Assembly (NCBI GenBank): GCA_038235385.1
Contig: JBBSTY010000008.1
Coordinates: 1-50,634, forward strand
DNA from: JBBSTY01 sp038235385
Lineage (GTDB): Bacteria > Actinomycetota > Acidimicrobiia > Acidimicrobiales > Acidimicrobilacustridaceae
Direction of reading: 5' to 3'
DNA: 50,634 nucleotides
Shown here piece by piece: positions 7,759 through 16,201 of the stretch. The translations under genes and the position numbers were made by a program. Positions within the stretch are counted from its first letter, which is position 1. Every line of letters begins with the position of its first letter. The notes under the pieces were generated by a model. The model had not been told where the DNA came from. It searched no databases and was given only the letters and a program-made list of their open reading frames with translations.

Positions 7759-9699
7759 TCACCCGATCAGACCGAGCATCCGCAGCGTGTAGTACGCCGC
7801 AGGCAGGGTGAACAGATAGGCGTCGAGACGGTCGAGCAGACCTCCGTGGGACGGCAGCACGCTCCCCATGTCCTTGACCCCCAGATCGCGCTTGACCATC
7901 GACTCGAAGAGATCGCCCACCGGCGCGACGAGCGCGATGATCACGCCGAGCACCAGGGCCTGGCCGATGTTCTGCAGGCCGATGCCGAACAACCCGCCGA
8001 AGATCACGACGGTGACGAACGAGGCCGCCATGCCGGCGCCGAGGCCCTCGAGGGTCTTGTTCGGGCTGGCCTCCGACAACGGCGTCTTGCCGATCCTCGA
8101 ACCGGCGAGGTACCCGACGGCGTCGTACATGGTGGTGCCGAGGGCGATCACGATGAAGTACGCGACGCCCTGGATCGCGGGATCGGCGCTCGGCGCCACG
8201 TTGGCCCACGGGCCGGCGCGCAGGATGAGGGCACCGAACGCGCCGAGGGCACCGACGTAGAACACCCCGAACAAGGTGATGGCCATGTTGGCGACCGGGC
8301 GACCCTTGCCGGCGCCGAAGAGGTACCACGCCATCGACGCCACGAGGGTCAGGAAGAGGACGAGCATCATGCCCGACTCCCCCATCGGTACCGCCGGTGA
8401 ACCCGTGGCGTACGCAGCCAGCGGCAACGCCGCGGCGGCGACGAGACCGATCTCGCGCAACGGTCGGAACCCGGCACGACCGGTGGCGTTGAAGAACTCC
8501 GCGAGCGACCCCACGACCGCGGCGGTGACGAGCAGCAACGGGATCCACTGCGCCACGTACGCGCCGAGGAGGAAGATGACGAGCGCGCCGCCGGCGACGC
8601 CGGCACCCACCTGGATGGCCTGTTGGCGATCGCGACCCGAGCCGGCCGTTACGGGAGCCTCGCCGACCGCAACGTCGGCGTCGGCCGGCGGGCGACCGCG
8701 GTCGTCGCGCCCGACGGGGGCATCGGGCTCGATCTGCTCGCCGACCGCGGCCGCCGGCCGGCGGCCCTCGGTCTGGATGCGGATGGGATCGTCCGGGGAA
8801 CCTCGGCGAGCGGCCACCGGGGAGGCGGCGTCGGGGACCTCGAGATCTTCGAAGGTCAGGTAATCCTCGTCCTTCGGCCGCTCGGTCTCGTCGAGGGCGC
8901 CGATGCGCGAGTCGTCGTCGTGGACGAACTCGAACCCGCCCTCGGCTTCGGTGTCCCAGTCGGTGCTCTGATCACGCCAGCGGGGTGACGACGCCGCGAA
9001 CGCCGCCCACTTGCCGTCGTCGTCGACCTCGCCGCCGGTGTCACCGATCACCACGCGCGGCACCTCGCCCGTCGCCGGCTCGGTCCAGTGCGGCAGCGAT
9101 GTCTCACCCGTGGGCGGACCGACCGAGAGCATCGGCGCGCCACCCGCCGGTTCCACGTCGCCGGCATCGGGCGGCATCGGCGCGTCGAACGGGAGATCGT
9201 CGTCCGGCTGCATCGAGGCGTCGAACGGACGATCCTCGTCCGGCTGCATGGGCGCGTCGAACCGGAGATCCCCGTCCGAGGGCATCGACGCGTCGAACGG
9301 GAGATCCTCGTCCGGCTGCATGGGCGCGTCGAACGGGAGATCCTCACCCGACGGCATCGAGGCATCGAAGCGATGATCCTCATCGCGGTCGGAACGAGCG
9401 GGAGCCGTCCCGGTCGGGTCCTCGGCCGTGCGGGGCGTCATGGGAGCGGTGCGGGGCCGATCGAAGTCGGTGGGGTCCGATGAGCCCGAGAGCGGGAACC
9501 GCAGAGCCGGCTTCACGTCGGCGGGCGGCGGTTCGGGCCGGTCGCCGTACTTCTTGTCGCCAGGACCCAGGCGCTTGGCTGCCTCGGCCTTCTCCGCTGC
9601 CTTCGCCACCTCGTCGGCGCCCAGGACGCGCACGCCCTCGCTCGCCGGTTCGGCTTCGGTGTGGTCGTCATCGCGACCGAAGATCGAGTTCGGAGCCAT
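7759..9699 (-). CDS. cdsA: Phosphatidate cytidylyltransferase (CDP-diacylglycerol synthase) with a long repeat-containing N-terminus
   Basis: CdsA makes CDP-diacylglycerol from phosphatidic acid and CTP in the membrane. Residues ~375-646 are a polytopic membrane domain. The family signature is intact near the C-terminus: Ser-Met-Val-Lys-Arg, then KDMGSVLP, SHGGLLDRLD, and upstream ASPNKTLEG. Unusually, the protein is 646 residues against about 270-300 for the family. The first ~370 residues are hydrophilic, acidic and Pro-rich. They include six contiguous 12-residue repeats of type FDA(S/P)M(P/Q)(P/S)D-x-D-L-P at residues 111-182. The start ATG overlaps the frr stop (ATGA), which supports the long form, and no internal start with a good Shine-Dalgarno was noticed. 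The N-terminus is probably a cytoplasmic disordered region of unknown role. Confidence 0.93.
   Translation of the reverse strand: MAPNSIFGRDDDHTEAEPASEGVRVLGADEVAKAAEKAEAAKRLGPGDKKYGDRPEPPPADVKPALRFPLSGSSDPTDFDRPRTAPMTPRTAEDPTGTAPARSDRDEDHRFDASMPSGEDLPFDAPMQPDEDLPFDASMPSDGDLRFDAPMQPDEDRPFDASMQPDDDLPFDAPMPPDAGDVEPAGGAPMLSVGPPTGETSLPHWTEPATGEVPRVVIGDTGGEVDDDGKWAAFAASSPRWRDQSTDWDTEAEGGFEFVHDDDSRIGALDETERPKDEDYLTFEDLEVPDAASPVAARRGSPDDPIRIQTEGRRPAAAVGEQIEPDAPVGRDDRGRPPADADVAVGEAPVTAGSGRDRQQAIQVGAGVAGGALVIFLLGAYVAQWIPLLLVTAAVVGSLAEFFNATGRAGFRPLREIGLVAAAALPLAAYATGSPAVPMGESGMMLVLFLTLVASMAWYLFGAGKGRPVANMAITLFGVFYVGALGAFGALILRAGPWANVAPSADPAIQGVAYFIVIALGTTMYDAVGYLAGSRIGKTPLSEASPNKTLEGLGAGMAASFVTVVIFGGLFGIGLQNIGQALVLGVIIALVAPVGDLFESMVKRDLGVKDMGSVLPSHGGLLDRLDAYLFTLPAAYYTLRMLGLIG
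9154..9369. repeat. Six contiguous 36-bp repeats inside cdsA
   Basis: Six 36-base units encode residues 111-182 of CdsA. They tend to alternate between an FDASMPS-like and an FDAPMQP-like version, each followed by Asp/Glu and Leu-Pro or Arg. The units are similar but not identical at the DNA level, contiguous and in frame, so this is a protein repeat and not a CRISPR array. Confidence 0.9.
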
Positions 9700-10268
9700 C
9701 AGTCCTCCAGCAACTCCTTCTCCTTGACATCGAACGCCGCGTCGATGTCGGCTTCGTGGACGTGGATCAGCTTGTCGAGCTCGGTCTCGTACCGCTTCAG
9801 CTCGTCCTCGGACAGCTCGCTGTCCTTCTTCATCGCTTCGAGGTCGGTGCGGGCCGCTCGACGCAGGTTGCGCAGGGTGATCTTGCCGTCCTCGGTCATG
9901 CCCTTGACCAGCTTCACGTACTCACGGCGTCGCTCGGCGGTGAGCGGCGGGAAGCTGAGGCGGATGGCGTGGCCGTCGTTGGAGGGGTTGAGACCGAGGT
10001 CGGACTGCTGGAGCGCCTTCTCGATCGCCCCGATCGACCCCCTGTCGTAGGGCGTGATGAGCAGTTGCCGTGCCTCGGGCACGGTGAAGCTCGCGAGCTG
10101 CTGCAGCGCGGTCTCGACCCCGTAGTACTCCACCGGGAGACGCTCGACGAGCGAGGGTGCGGCGCGTCCGGTCCGGATCGACGCGAACTCCGATCGGGCG
10201 TGCACGACGGCCTTGCGCATCTTGTCGTCGACGTCCTCGAGAACGAGGTCGGCCATCTCCGTGCTCAC
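9699..10268 (-). CDS. frr: Ribosome recycling factor
   Basis: RRF acts with EF-G to split post-termination ribosomes. The 189-residue protein reads VSTEMADLVLEDVDDKM.., then IRTGRAAPSLVERLPVEYYG and LLITPYDRGSIGAIEKALQQ. DLGLNPSNDGHAIRLSFPPL is the conserved core signature, and it ends with an acidic KEKELLED. The GTG at 10268 is chosen because CAGGAG lies 5 bases upstream and the homologous N-terminus begins there; an internal ATG five codons in is the alternative. It is coupled to cdsA by an ATGA overlap and separated from pyrH by 180 bases holding a candidate promoter. Confidence 0.95.
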   Translation of the reverse strand: MSTEMADLVLEDVDDKMRKAVVHARSEFASIRTGRAAPSLVERLPVEYYGVETALQQLASFTVPEARQLLITPYDRGSIGAIEKALQQSDLGLNPSNDGHAIRLSFPPLTAERRREYVKLVKGMTEDGKITLRNLRRAARTDLEAMKKDSELSEDELKRYETELDKLIHVHEADIDAAFDVKEKELLED

Positions 10269-10398
10269 GGTTGCTCCTGTCGGTTTGGGTTCTCGGTTCC
10301 GGGCGACATCGTCGGTCTGGGCCGACCGCATCGTCGTGCGACGAGATCCGGCTCCTCGGTGCCTTCGACGGCCGACGCGAGCGGACCGGCACCTCGCG

Positions 10399-10404
10399 AC
10401 CCTA
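10399..10404 (-). promoter_or_regulatory. Candidate -10 box (TAGGGT) upstream of frr
   Basis: TAGGGT on the minus strand about 130 bases before the frr GTG, in the 180-base pyrH-frr spacer. An inverted repeat (TCGTCG-TG-CGACGA, 10331-10344) lies between it and frr. No clear -35 is seen. It would let frr-cdsA be transcribed independently of rpsB-tsf-pyrH. Confidence 0.3.
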
Positions 10405-10448
10405 ACGCACGAGACGGCTCCGGACGCCCGCGTGGCACCCACCGGGCC

Positions 10449-11171
10449 TCAGCGGACGAGGGTCCCGATCGGCTGTCCCTCGAGGATGGCGCGGACGTTG
10501 CCCTCGCCCATGAGATCGAACATCACGATCGGGAGGTCGTTGTCCATGCAGAGGGTGATCGCGGTCGAGTCCATGGCGCGGAGGCCCTGGTTCAACACGT
10601 CGAGGTAGGTGACCTCGTCGAGCTTGGTGGCATCGGGGTTCGTCTTCGGATCCGCGGTGTAGATGCCGTCGGTGCCCGAGTGGGTGCCCTTGAGCAGCAC
10701 ATCGGTCTCGAGCTCGACCGCTCGCAGCGCGGCGGTGGTGTCGGTGGTGAAGAACGGGTTGCCGGTCCCGCCGGCGAAGATGACCACCCGTCCCTTCTCG
10801 AGGTGACGGATGGCCCGCCGACGGATGTAGGGCTCGGCGACCTGGGCCATGTGGATGGCCGACTGGACCCGCGTCGGTTGCTCGAGCTGCTCGAGCGTGT
10901 CCTGCAGGGCCAGGGCGTTGATCACCGTGGCGAGCATCCCCATGTAGTCGGCCTGCGCACGGTCCATGCCCGCACCGGCACCGGACATGCCCCGCCAGAT
11001 GTTGCCGCCGCCGACCACGATCGCGACGTCGACGTCGAGGTCCCGACGGACCTCGACGATCTCCTTGGCGAGGCGGGCGACGACGGCGCCGTCGATGCCG
11101 TACCCGGCGTCGCCGGCGAAGGACTCACCGGAGAGCTTGAGCAGGATGCGTCCCCAGCGAGGTTCGGTCAC
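10449..11171 (-). CDS. pyrH: UMP kinase
   Basis: PyrH phosphorylates UMP to UDP and belongs to the amino-acid-kinase family. The 240-residue protein starts VTEPRWGRILLKLSGESFAG. It contains VVGGGNIWRG (nucleotide-binding glycine loop), MDRAQADYMGMLATVINAL, IFAGGTGNPFFTTDTTAALRA and KGTHSGTDGIYTADPK, all diagnostic. The GTG start is two bases after the tsf stop, so translation is probably coupled. Gene order rpsB-tsf-pyrH-frr is the classical bacterial arrangement. Confidence 0.96.
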   Translation of the reverse strand: MTEPRWGRILLKLSGESFAGDAGYGIDGAVVARLAKEIVEVRRDLDVDVAIVVGGGNIWRGMSGAGAGMDRAQADYMGMLATVINALALQDTLEQLEQPTRVQSAIHMAQVAEPYIRRRAIRHLEKGRVVIFAGGTGNPFFTTDTTAALRAVELETDVLLKGTHSGTDGIYTADPKTNPDATKLDEVTYLDVLNQGLRAMDSTAITLCMDNDLPIVMFDLMGEGNVRAILEGQPIGTLVR

Positions 11172-11173
11172 GG

Positions 11174-11974
11174 TCAGGCGCCGATGTAGGCCTGCGCGTA
11201 GCGGACCAGCTCGGCGCCCGATTCGTCGAGCAGCTGCTGGATCGAGGTCTTGTCGTCGCGCACGAAGCCCTGTTCGAGCAGGACCTGCTCCTTGTACCAG
11301 GCGTTGAGGCGACCCTCGACGATCTTGGGCCAGGCCTGTTCGGGCTTGCCCTCGGCCTTGGTGACATCGAGCAGCGCCTGGCGCTCCTTGTCGACGGCGG
11401 CCGGATCGACCTCGTCGCGGGTGAGGAACGGCGGCTTGGTGAAGGCGATGTGCACGCCGAGGTCGTGGGCGAGCTCCTGTGTGCCGCCCGCGAGCTCGAC
11501 CAGCACGGCGTTGACGCCTCGGCCGTCCTGGATGTGCAGGTAGGAATCGAGGATGTTGCCCTCCGCGGCCTCGATGCGCACCACCTTGCCGAGCTCGATG
11601 TTCTCCTTCTTGGAGATCTTGAGATCGTCGATCTCCTTGTCCAGCTCGTGGACCGCGTCGGTGCCCTTGGCGGCGACCAGGTCGGCGAGACCCTGCACGA
11701 CCGAGGTGAAGTCGTCGGACTTGGCCGAGAAGTCGGTCTCGCACTTGAGCTCGACGATCGCGCCGACGTTGCCGTCGACGACCAACGACACCGAACCCTG
11801 GCTGTTGTCCCGATCAGCGTTCTTGGCCGCCTTCGCCAAGCCCTTCTCGCGCAGCCACTGCGCGGCGGCCTCGGCATCGCCGCCGTTCTCCTGCAGCGCC
11901 TTCTTGGCGTCCATCATCCCGGCTCCGGTGGCCTGGCGCAGTGCCTGGACATCTTTGGCGGTGAACTCGGACAT
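11174..11974 (-). CDS. tsf: Translation elongation factor Ts
   Basis: EF-Ts is the nucleotide exchange factor for EF-Tu. The 266-residue protein starts MSEFTAKDVQALRQATGAGM with the UBA-like N-terminal domain (MDAKKALQENGGDAEAAAQWLREKG). It carries the core signature VELKCETDFSAKSDDF, where Ser replaces the Val/Ala usual in TDFVAK. Length is normal for this family. It lies two bases after rpsB; the sequence AGGAGT inside the end of rpsB is the likely ribosome binding site. Confidence 0.96.
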   Translation of the reverse strand: MSEFTAKDVQALRQATGAGMMDAKKALQENGGDAEAAAQWLREKGLAKAAKNADRDNSQGSVSLVVDGNVGAIVELKCETDFSAKSDDFTSVVQGLADLVAAKGTDAVHELDKEIDDLKISKKENIELGKVVRIEAAEGNILDSYLHIQDGRGVNAVLVELAGGTQELAHDLGVHIAFTKPPFLTRDEVDPAAVDKERQALLDVTKAEGKPEQAWPKIVEGRLNAWYKEQVLLEQGFVRDDKTSIQQLLDESGAELVRYAQAYIGA

Positions 11975-11976
11975 GA

Positions 11977-13041
11977 TCAGGACTCCTGGGGGGATTCGGT
12001 CTCGGCGGGCTCGCTCGCCGCGGCTGGCTCGTCCGGCGCGGCGGCAGCAACCGGCGCGGCGGCATCGGCATCGGCATCAGCGAGCAGGTTGGCGACGTTG
12101 GCCTCGGTGAGGGTCGCCTCGCCGGGGGCGACGTCGTCGGCCAGCGCGGCGTTCTCGACCGCCTGCTGCTGGTCGGGCTCGGCGAGCGGCGCGTCCTTCT
12201 CGGCGGCGATGCGCGCTTCGCGGGCGGCGGCCTGCTCGGCGGCCTGGCGGCGGGCGTCGGCCTGCTGGGCCGCGATCTCGGCCTCCTGCTCGGCCGAGCG
12301 CTCGGTGGGCGCCTCGAGGTCCGGGGCGCCGCCGGCCTTCACGCCGCGACGTGAGGCGATGTAGCGGCCTTCCTCGACCGCATCGGCGATGATGCGGCAC
12401 ATCAGGTTGCCGGATCGGATGGCGTCGTCGTTGCCGGGGATGACGTAGGTGATGACATCGGGGTCGCAGTTGGTGTCGACCACGGCGACGATCGGGATCC
12501 CGAGCTTGCGTGCCTCGGTGACCGCGATGTCTTCCTTCTTGGTGTCGAGGATGAACACGGCGTCCGGGGTGCGCTCGAGGTTGCGGATGCCACCGAGGTT
12601 GCGCTCGAGCTTCTCGAGCTCGCGGCTGATCTTGAGCGCTTCCTTCTTGGGCATGGCCTCGAGCTCACCGGCGTCGCGCATGCGCTGGTACTCCTTCATC
12701 TTGCCCACGCGCTTGTGCATGGTCTCGAAGTTGGTGAGCATCCCGCCCAACCAGCGCATGTTGATGTACGGCATGCCGCACTTCTCGGCGTAGGAGGCGA
12801 CGCCGTCCTGGGCCTGCTTCTTGGTACCGACGAACAAGATGGTGCCGCCCTCGGCGACCATGTCGCGCACGAACGAGTAGGCGACCTCGATCCGCTGGAG
12901 CGACAGCTCGAGATCGATGATGTAGATGCCGTTGCGTTCGCCGTAGATGAATCGCTTCATCTTCGGGTTCCAACGCCGGGTCTGGTGCCCGAAGTGGACG
13001 CCGGCTTCCAAGAGCTGTCGCATCGTGACGACAGGTGCCAT
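11977..13041 (-). CDS. rpsB: 30S ribosomal protein S2 with a long acidic C-terminal extension
   Basis: S2 is a component of the small ribosomal subunit. The protein starts MAPVVTMRQLLEAGVHFGHQ and has the signatures TRRWNPKMKRFIYGERNGIY, VGTKKQAQ, NMRWLGGMLTNF and VDTNCDPD..YVIPGNDDAIRS. The S2 fold ends near residue 235. About 120 further residues are Ala/Glu/Asp-rich with many charged heptad-like stretches (EQEAEIAAQQADARRQAAEQ), giving 354 residues instead of about 240-300. The ribosome binding site GGGGAGGAG lies a few bases before the ATG. It heads the rpsB-tsf-pyrH operon, with a promoter candidate about 140 bases upstream. Confidence 0.96.
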   Translation of the reverse strand: MAPVVTMRQLLEAGVHFGHQTRRWNPKMKRFIYGERNGIYIIDLELSLQRIEVAYSFVRDMVAEGGTILFVGTKKQAQDGVASYAEKCGMPYINMRWLGGMLTNFETMHKRVGKMKEYQRMRDAGELEAMPKKEALKISRELEKLERNLGGIRNLERTPDAVFILDTKKEDIAVTEARKLGIPIVAVVDTNCDPDVITYVIPGNDDAIRSGNLMCRIIADAVEEGRYIASRRGVKAGGAPDLEAPTERSAEQEAEIAAQQADARRQAAEQAAAREARIAAEKDAPLAEPDQQQAVENAALADDVAPGEATLTEANVANLLADADADAAAPVAAAAPDEPAAASEPAETESPQES

Positions 13042-13176
13042 GGTGTTCTCCTCCCCACGGTTCGACGAGACCGGGATCCGACGCCTGCTCCGCCGAGGTG
13101 GCGGGTACGCAGGCGACCGTGGGTGGTTCCCGGTGATGATGTGATCAGGGCCGGACCGGTGTCGGGCCGACGGGAG

Positions 13177-13206
13177 AGTCTACGAGCCGTCGGCGGGTGC
13201 GGCCAA
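13177..13206 (-). promoter_or_regulatory. Candidate promoter of rpsB-tsf-pyrH (TTGGCC-18-TAGACT)
   Basis: On the minus strand TTGGCC (13201-13206) is followed after 18 bases by TAGACT (13177-13182), close to the vegetative consensus. The predicted start near 13170 leaves a leader of about 125 bases before the rpsB ATG, long enough for S2-type autoregulation (not shown). Confidence 0.55.
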
Positions 13207-13227
13207 CTCCTCACCGTCGCATCCGCG

Positions 13228-15036
13228 TCAGCCCGGAACCGTGAGCGCGACGCCGGCGGCTGTCGCTCCCAGCGCGTCCTCCAGGCTGGCGATGCCCTCA
13301 CCGACGGCCAGATCGACCACGGTGTCGCCGAGGTCGCGACAGGTCGGCGGCAGGCCCCGAACCGCGAGCAGCACCTCGCGCGTCGCCTCGGGCGACCCGG
13401 GCAGGCGGTCGTGAGCCGAGATGCCCGAGATCGAGACCGTGCTGCGGCGCGCACCCACGGCGTCGGTGCGACCGAGCGGGACCACCAGGTCTCCTCGCGC
13501 GGCGATCGAGGTGAAGGCGATGCCGTCGGCCACGGGGCGATCGTCGAGGCCGACCATCAACGGCGAGACCTCCGACAGCTGGCGGGCCGCTGGGCGCGAC
13601 GGATCGAGGTCGATGCCCAGGTCGGTGCGGGCTCGCTCGAGCAGCCCGGCACCCGCCGGATCGGATCCGACGGCCTCGACCGCTGTTGCCAGATCGGCTC
13701 CCGCATGGGGCGATCCGAGGGTGATGAGCCGTTGGACCTCGGCGGGGGCGGCGTCGTCGGGCCCCCCGGCGAGCGCGATCCGTGCGACCACGCCACCCTG
13801 GGAGTGCGCGATCACGTCGATCGGCACGCCGGGCGCAGCGCGTGCGACCTCGTCGACGAGCGCGGCCAGGCGACGCCCCGACACCTCCAGGTCCTCCTGC
13901 GAGGCGACCGCGTCGTAGTCGGTCGTGGTGATCCCGGCGAAGGGACCGTCAGGGGCCGGATCTGCGGCGCCACCCGCCGGTGGGGGTGCGACGGCCGGCA
14001 CCCGTCCTCCCGCGTAGGAGAACCGCAGGACATCTCCCGGGTCGTACCCCAACGCGTTCACGTCCAAGCGGTCGATGGCGGCCGCGTCGCTGGTGGACCC
14101 GATGCCACCGACCTCCACGACGATGCGTCGCTCGCTCGGCGCGGAGACGTCCTGGGTGGACCGGGTGCAGTCGCCGTGGTCGGCGGTCCACCGCCGGAGC
14201 CCTTCTCGGAGGCGACGGAGGTGGGCCGAAGGTCCGAGCTCGGTCGCGTAGTGCTCCCACAACCGCAGCCGCCGCTCGAAGTCGGCGATCGCGCCGGGGC
14301 CGGCCCCGCCGTCGGGAGCACCCCCGGAGGCGACCCGGGCGGCGAGCGGTCCGATCCGCTCGTGGACCAGCGCCTCGAGGAGCACGGGCTCCGGCGGGAC
14401 CGACGCGCCGTCGTCGCCGCCGGGGACCAGACGCGGCTCCCACCTCCCCGACCAGAGCAGCTCCGGATCGAGGTAGGTGCCGTCGGGCGTGCGCACCCCG
14501 AAGTGGAACACCTCGCCCGACCGGCCGACCGGTGCGCCCCCGTCGACGACCTGACCGACGACGACCGAGATGGAGGCGAGGAACGAGTACGTGGTTCGGA
14601 GCCCGTCGGCGTGGCGGATCGTCACGTGCAGGGCCCCGGCGACCGGTCCGGCGAAGATCACGGTGCCGGCGGCGGCCGACCGAACAGGTGTCAGGGGCAC
14701 CACGCCGTAGGTCAGGCCCCGGTTGCCGGGACCGTAGCGGTGGGGTGGCGGCCGGAAGGGATCGATGATGGGTGCGTCGACCGGAGGCCGGTACTGGGGC
14801 GTCCCTCCGATCGACGCCGCTCCTGGAGGGGTCGTCGGGACCGCCGCACCCGCGTCGACGGCCGAGGCCGCGAACGCGTTTCCCGGGGCGAACCCGAACA
14901 CGCCGACCATCGCGGTCAGGGCCAGGCGGCACACCGAGGTCCGGCAGGCGGGCGGTGGACCCGTGCGGGCGGGGCGAGGTCGGCGACGGTGGGAACCGAT
15001 CGCTCGGTGCCACCGGGTGGTGGGCGTGGATGCCAC
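13228..15036 (-). CDS. Secreted fusion of a degenerate M23/LytM domain with a lipase-like alpha/beta hydrolase
   Basis: The 602-residue protein has a basic N-terminus and a hydrophobic stretch ending NAFAASA (signal peptide). Residues ~85-192 match the LytM/M23 fold: RSAAAGTVIFAGPVAGALHV, DGLRTTYSFLASI, VGQVVDGGAPVG and FHFGVRTPDGTYLDP. The metal ligands are mostly gone: the HxGxD region reads NRGLTYG, and the HxH motif reads VFHF so only the last His (178) remains. Residues ~305-560 look like an alpha/beta hydrolase: IDVIAHSQGGVVAR with Ser412 as likely nucleophile, LITLGSPHAG, and candidate Asp516 and His542. The GTG start has AGGGAG upstream. In other actinobacteria an M23 gene commonly lies between whiG and rpsB, so the position is conserved while the hydrolase part is unusual. 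The substrate is unknown; the LytM part may only bind cell wall (inference). Confidence 0.75.
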   Translation of the reverse strand: MASTPTTRWHRAIGSHRRRPRPARTGPPPACRTSVCRLALTAMVGVFGFAPGNAFAASAVDAGAAVPTTPPGAASIGGTPQYRPPVDAPIIDPFRPPPHRYGPGNRGLTYGVVPLTPVRSAAAGTVIFAGPVAGALHVTIRHADGLRTTYSFLASISVVVGQVVDGGAPVGRSGEVFHFGVRTPDGTYLDPELLWSGRWEPRLVPGGDDGASVPPEPVLLEALVHERIGPLAARVASGGAPDGGAGPGAIADFERRLRLWEHYATELGPSAHLRRLREGLRRWTADHGDCTRSTQDVSAPSERRIVVEVGGIGSTSDAAAIDRLDVNALGYDPGDVLRFSYAGGRVPAVAPPPAGGAADPAPDGPFAGITTTDYDAVASQEDLEVSGRRLAALVDEVARAAPGVPIDVIAHSQGGVVARIALAGGPDDAAPAEVQRLITLGSPHAGADLATAVEAVGSDPAGAGLLERARTDLGIDLDPSRPAARQLSEVSPLMVGLDDRPVADGIAFTSIAARGDLVVPLGRTDAVGARRSTVSISGISAHDRLPGSPEATREVLLAVRGLPPTCRDLGDTVVDLAVGEGIASLEDALGATAAGVALTVPG

Positions 15037-15256
15037 GGGGTTCTCCCTGCGCGCGAGATGCAGCGGTCAGGGGGAGGTGCGGGGCGATCAGCCGGTCGAT
15101 CGCCTCTGCGGGCACGGGCGATCCGACGCGGGTCCGGTCGGCGGATGACCGGCCGACCGGTGCCGATGACCGTAGCCAACCGGCGACTCCGAGGAAAGGG
15201 TCGACCGGTCGAGCCGACCTCACGATCGCGACGGGGTCAGCGGGGATCCCGTGCGG

Positions 15257-16036
15257 TCAGGCGGGTTCGCGCTCGGTGGCGAGGACGCGGGACCGCAGCT
15301 GCAGCACGGCCTTGGTGTGGATCTGGCACACGCGGCTCTCGGTGACGCCGAGGACCTGGCCGATCTCGGCGAGCGTGAGCCCCTCGTAGTAGTAGAGGGT
15401 CAGCACGATCTTCTCGCGCTCGGGCATCCGGTTGATCGCGTCGGCGAGGATGTGGCGCATCTCCTCCACCTCGTACGCGGCGACGGGACCCTCCCCGCCG
15501 TCGGCGATCGTGTCGCCCAGCGTGATCGACTCGCCCCGGTCGCCGCCGACCGAGAGCATCTCGTCGAGTGCGACCAACCCGACGAAGGAGATCTGCGAGA
15601 GGGTCGTCTGCAACTGGTCGTCGCTCATCTCGAGCTCCGATGCGATCTCCTCGTCCGTGGGCGTGCGGTGCAGCTCGCCCTCGAGCTTCGCGTAGGCCTT
15701 CTCGAGGGCTCGGGCCTTGGCCCGAACCGATCGGGGCACCCAGTCGATCGATCGGAGCTCGTCGAGGATGGCCCCCTTGATCCGGGCGATGGCATAGGTC
15801 TCGAACTTGTAGCCACGACCGGGATCGAACTTGTCGATCGCGTCGATCAGCCCGAAGATCCCGTAGCTCACCAGATCGGATTGCTCGACGTTCTGCGGGA
15901 GCCCGACCGCCACCCGGCCGGCGACGTACTTGACCAGCGGTGAGTAGTGGACGATCAGCTCGTCCCGGTCGGCGCGTGCCCCCGTCGCCTTGTACTCGAC
16001 CCAGAGACGCTCGATCTCGGTGGCATCGTCGGTCAT
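15257..16036 (-). CDS. whiG: RNA polymerase sigma factor, FliA/WhiG (sigma-28) family
   Basis: The 259-residue sigma factor has region 2 (ELIVHYSPLVKYVAGRVAVG, SDLVSYGIFGLIDAIDKFDP, YKFETYAIARIKGAILDELR), region 3 (DWVPRSVRAKARALEKAYAK) and region 4 (MPEREKIVLTLYYYEGLTLA, then a helix-turn-helix ending ESRVCQIHTKAVLQLR). This is the WhiG/FliA group, which reads flagellar genes in motile bacteria or sporulation genes in streptomycetes. No flagellar genes are in the window, so the role here is open. The ATG has GAGGGGT upstream, and a TAAAAT -10 candidate lies 64 bases away. The position between xerC and the M23-like gene near rpsB matches the Streptomyces whiG locus; the symbol rests on that context. 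Confidence 0.88.
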   Translation of the reverse strand: MTDDATEIERLWVEYKATGARADRDELIVHYSPLVKYVAGRVAVGLPQNVEQSDLVSYGIFGLIDAIDKFDPGRGYKFETYAIARIKGAILDELRSIDWVPRSVRAKARALEKAYAKLEGELHRTPTDEEIASELEMSDDQLQTTLSQISFVGLVALDEMLSVGGDRGESITLGDTIADGGEGPVAAYEVEEMRHILADAINRMPEREKIVLTLYYYEGLTLAEIGQVLGVTESRVCQIHTKAVLQLRSRVLATEREPA

Positions 16037-16099
16037 GTGACCCCTCGGACAGGCAACGGAACCCCAGGACCCACAACGTCGGCCCCCATGTGGCGCGCC

Positions 16100-16105
16100 A
16101 TTTTA
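16100..16105 (-). promoter_or_regulatory. Candidate -10 box (TAAAAT) of the sigma factor gene
   Basis: TAAAAT on the minus strand, unusually AT-rich for this region, 64 bases before the sigma gene ATG. No clear -35 was seen. Confidence 0.45.
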
Positions 16106-16201
16106 GGCACAACCGGGAGGTCGGATGCGGTTGGCCGCTCCCGACGTCGGCCAGGTCGCGCCCGGCCGCCACCGTGCGTGGTCATCGAGCCGCCATCGAG
16201 G

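Noticed and set aside
9154..9369. 36-base repeats resembling a CRISPR array
   Set aside because: The units are contiguous without spacers, imperfect, in frame and code a regular 12-residue repeat in CdsA.
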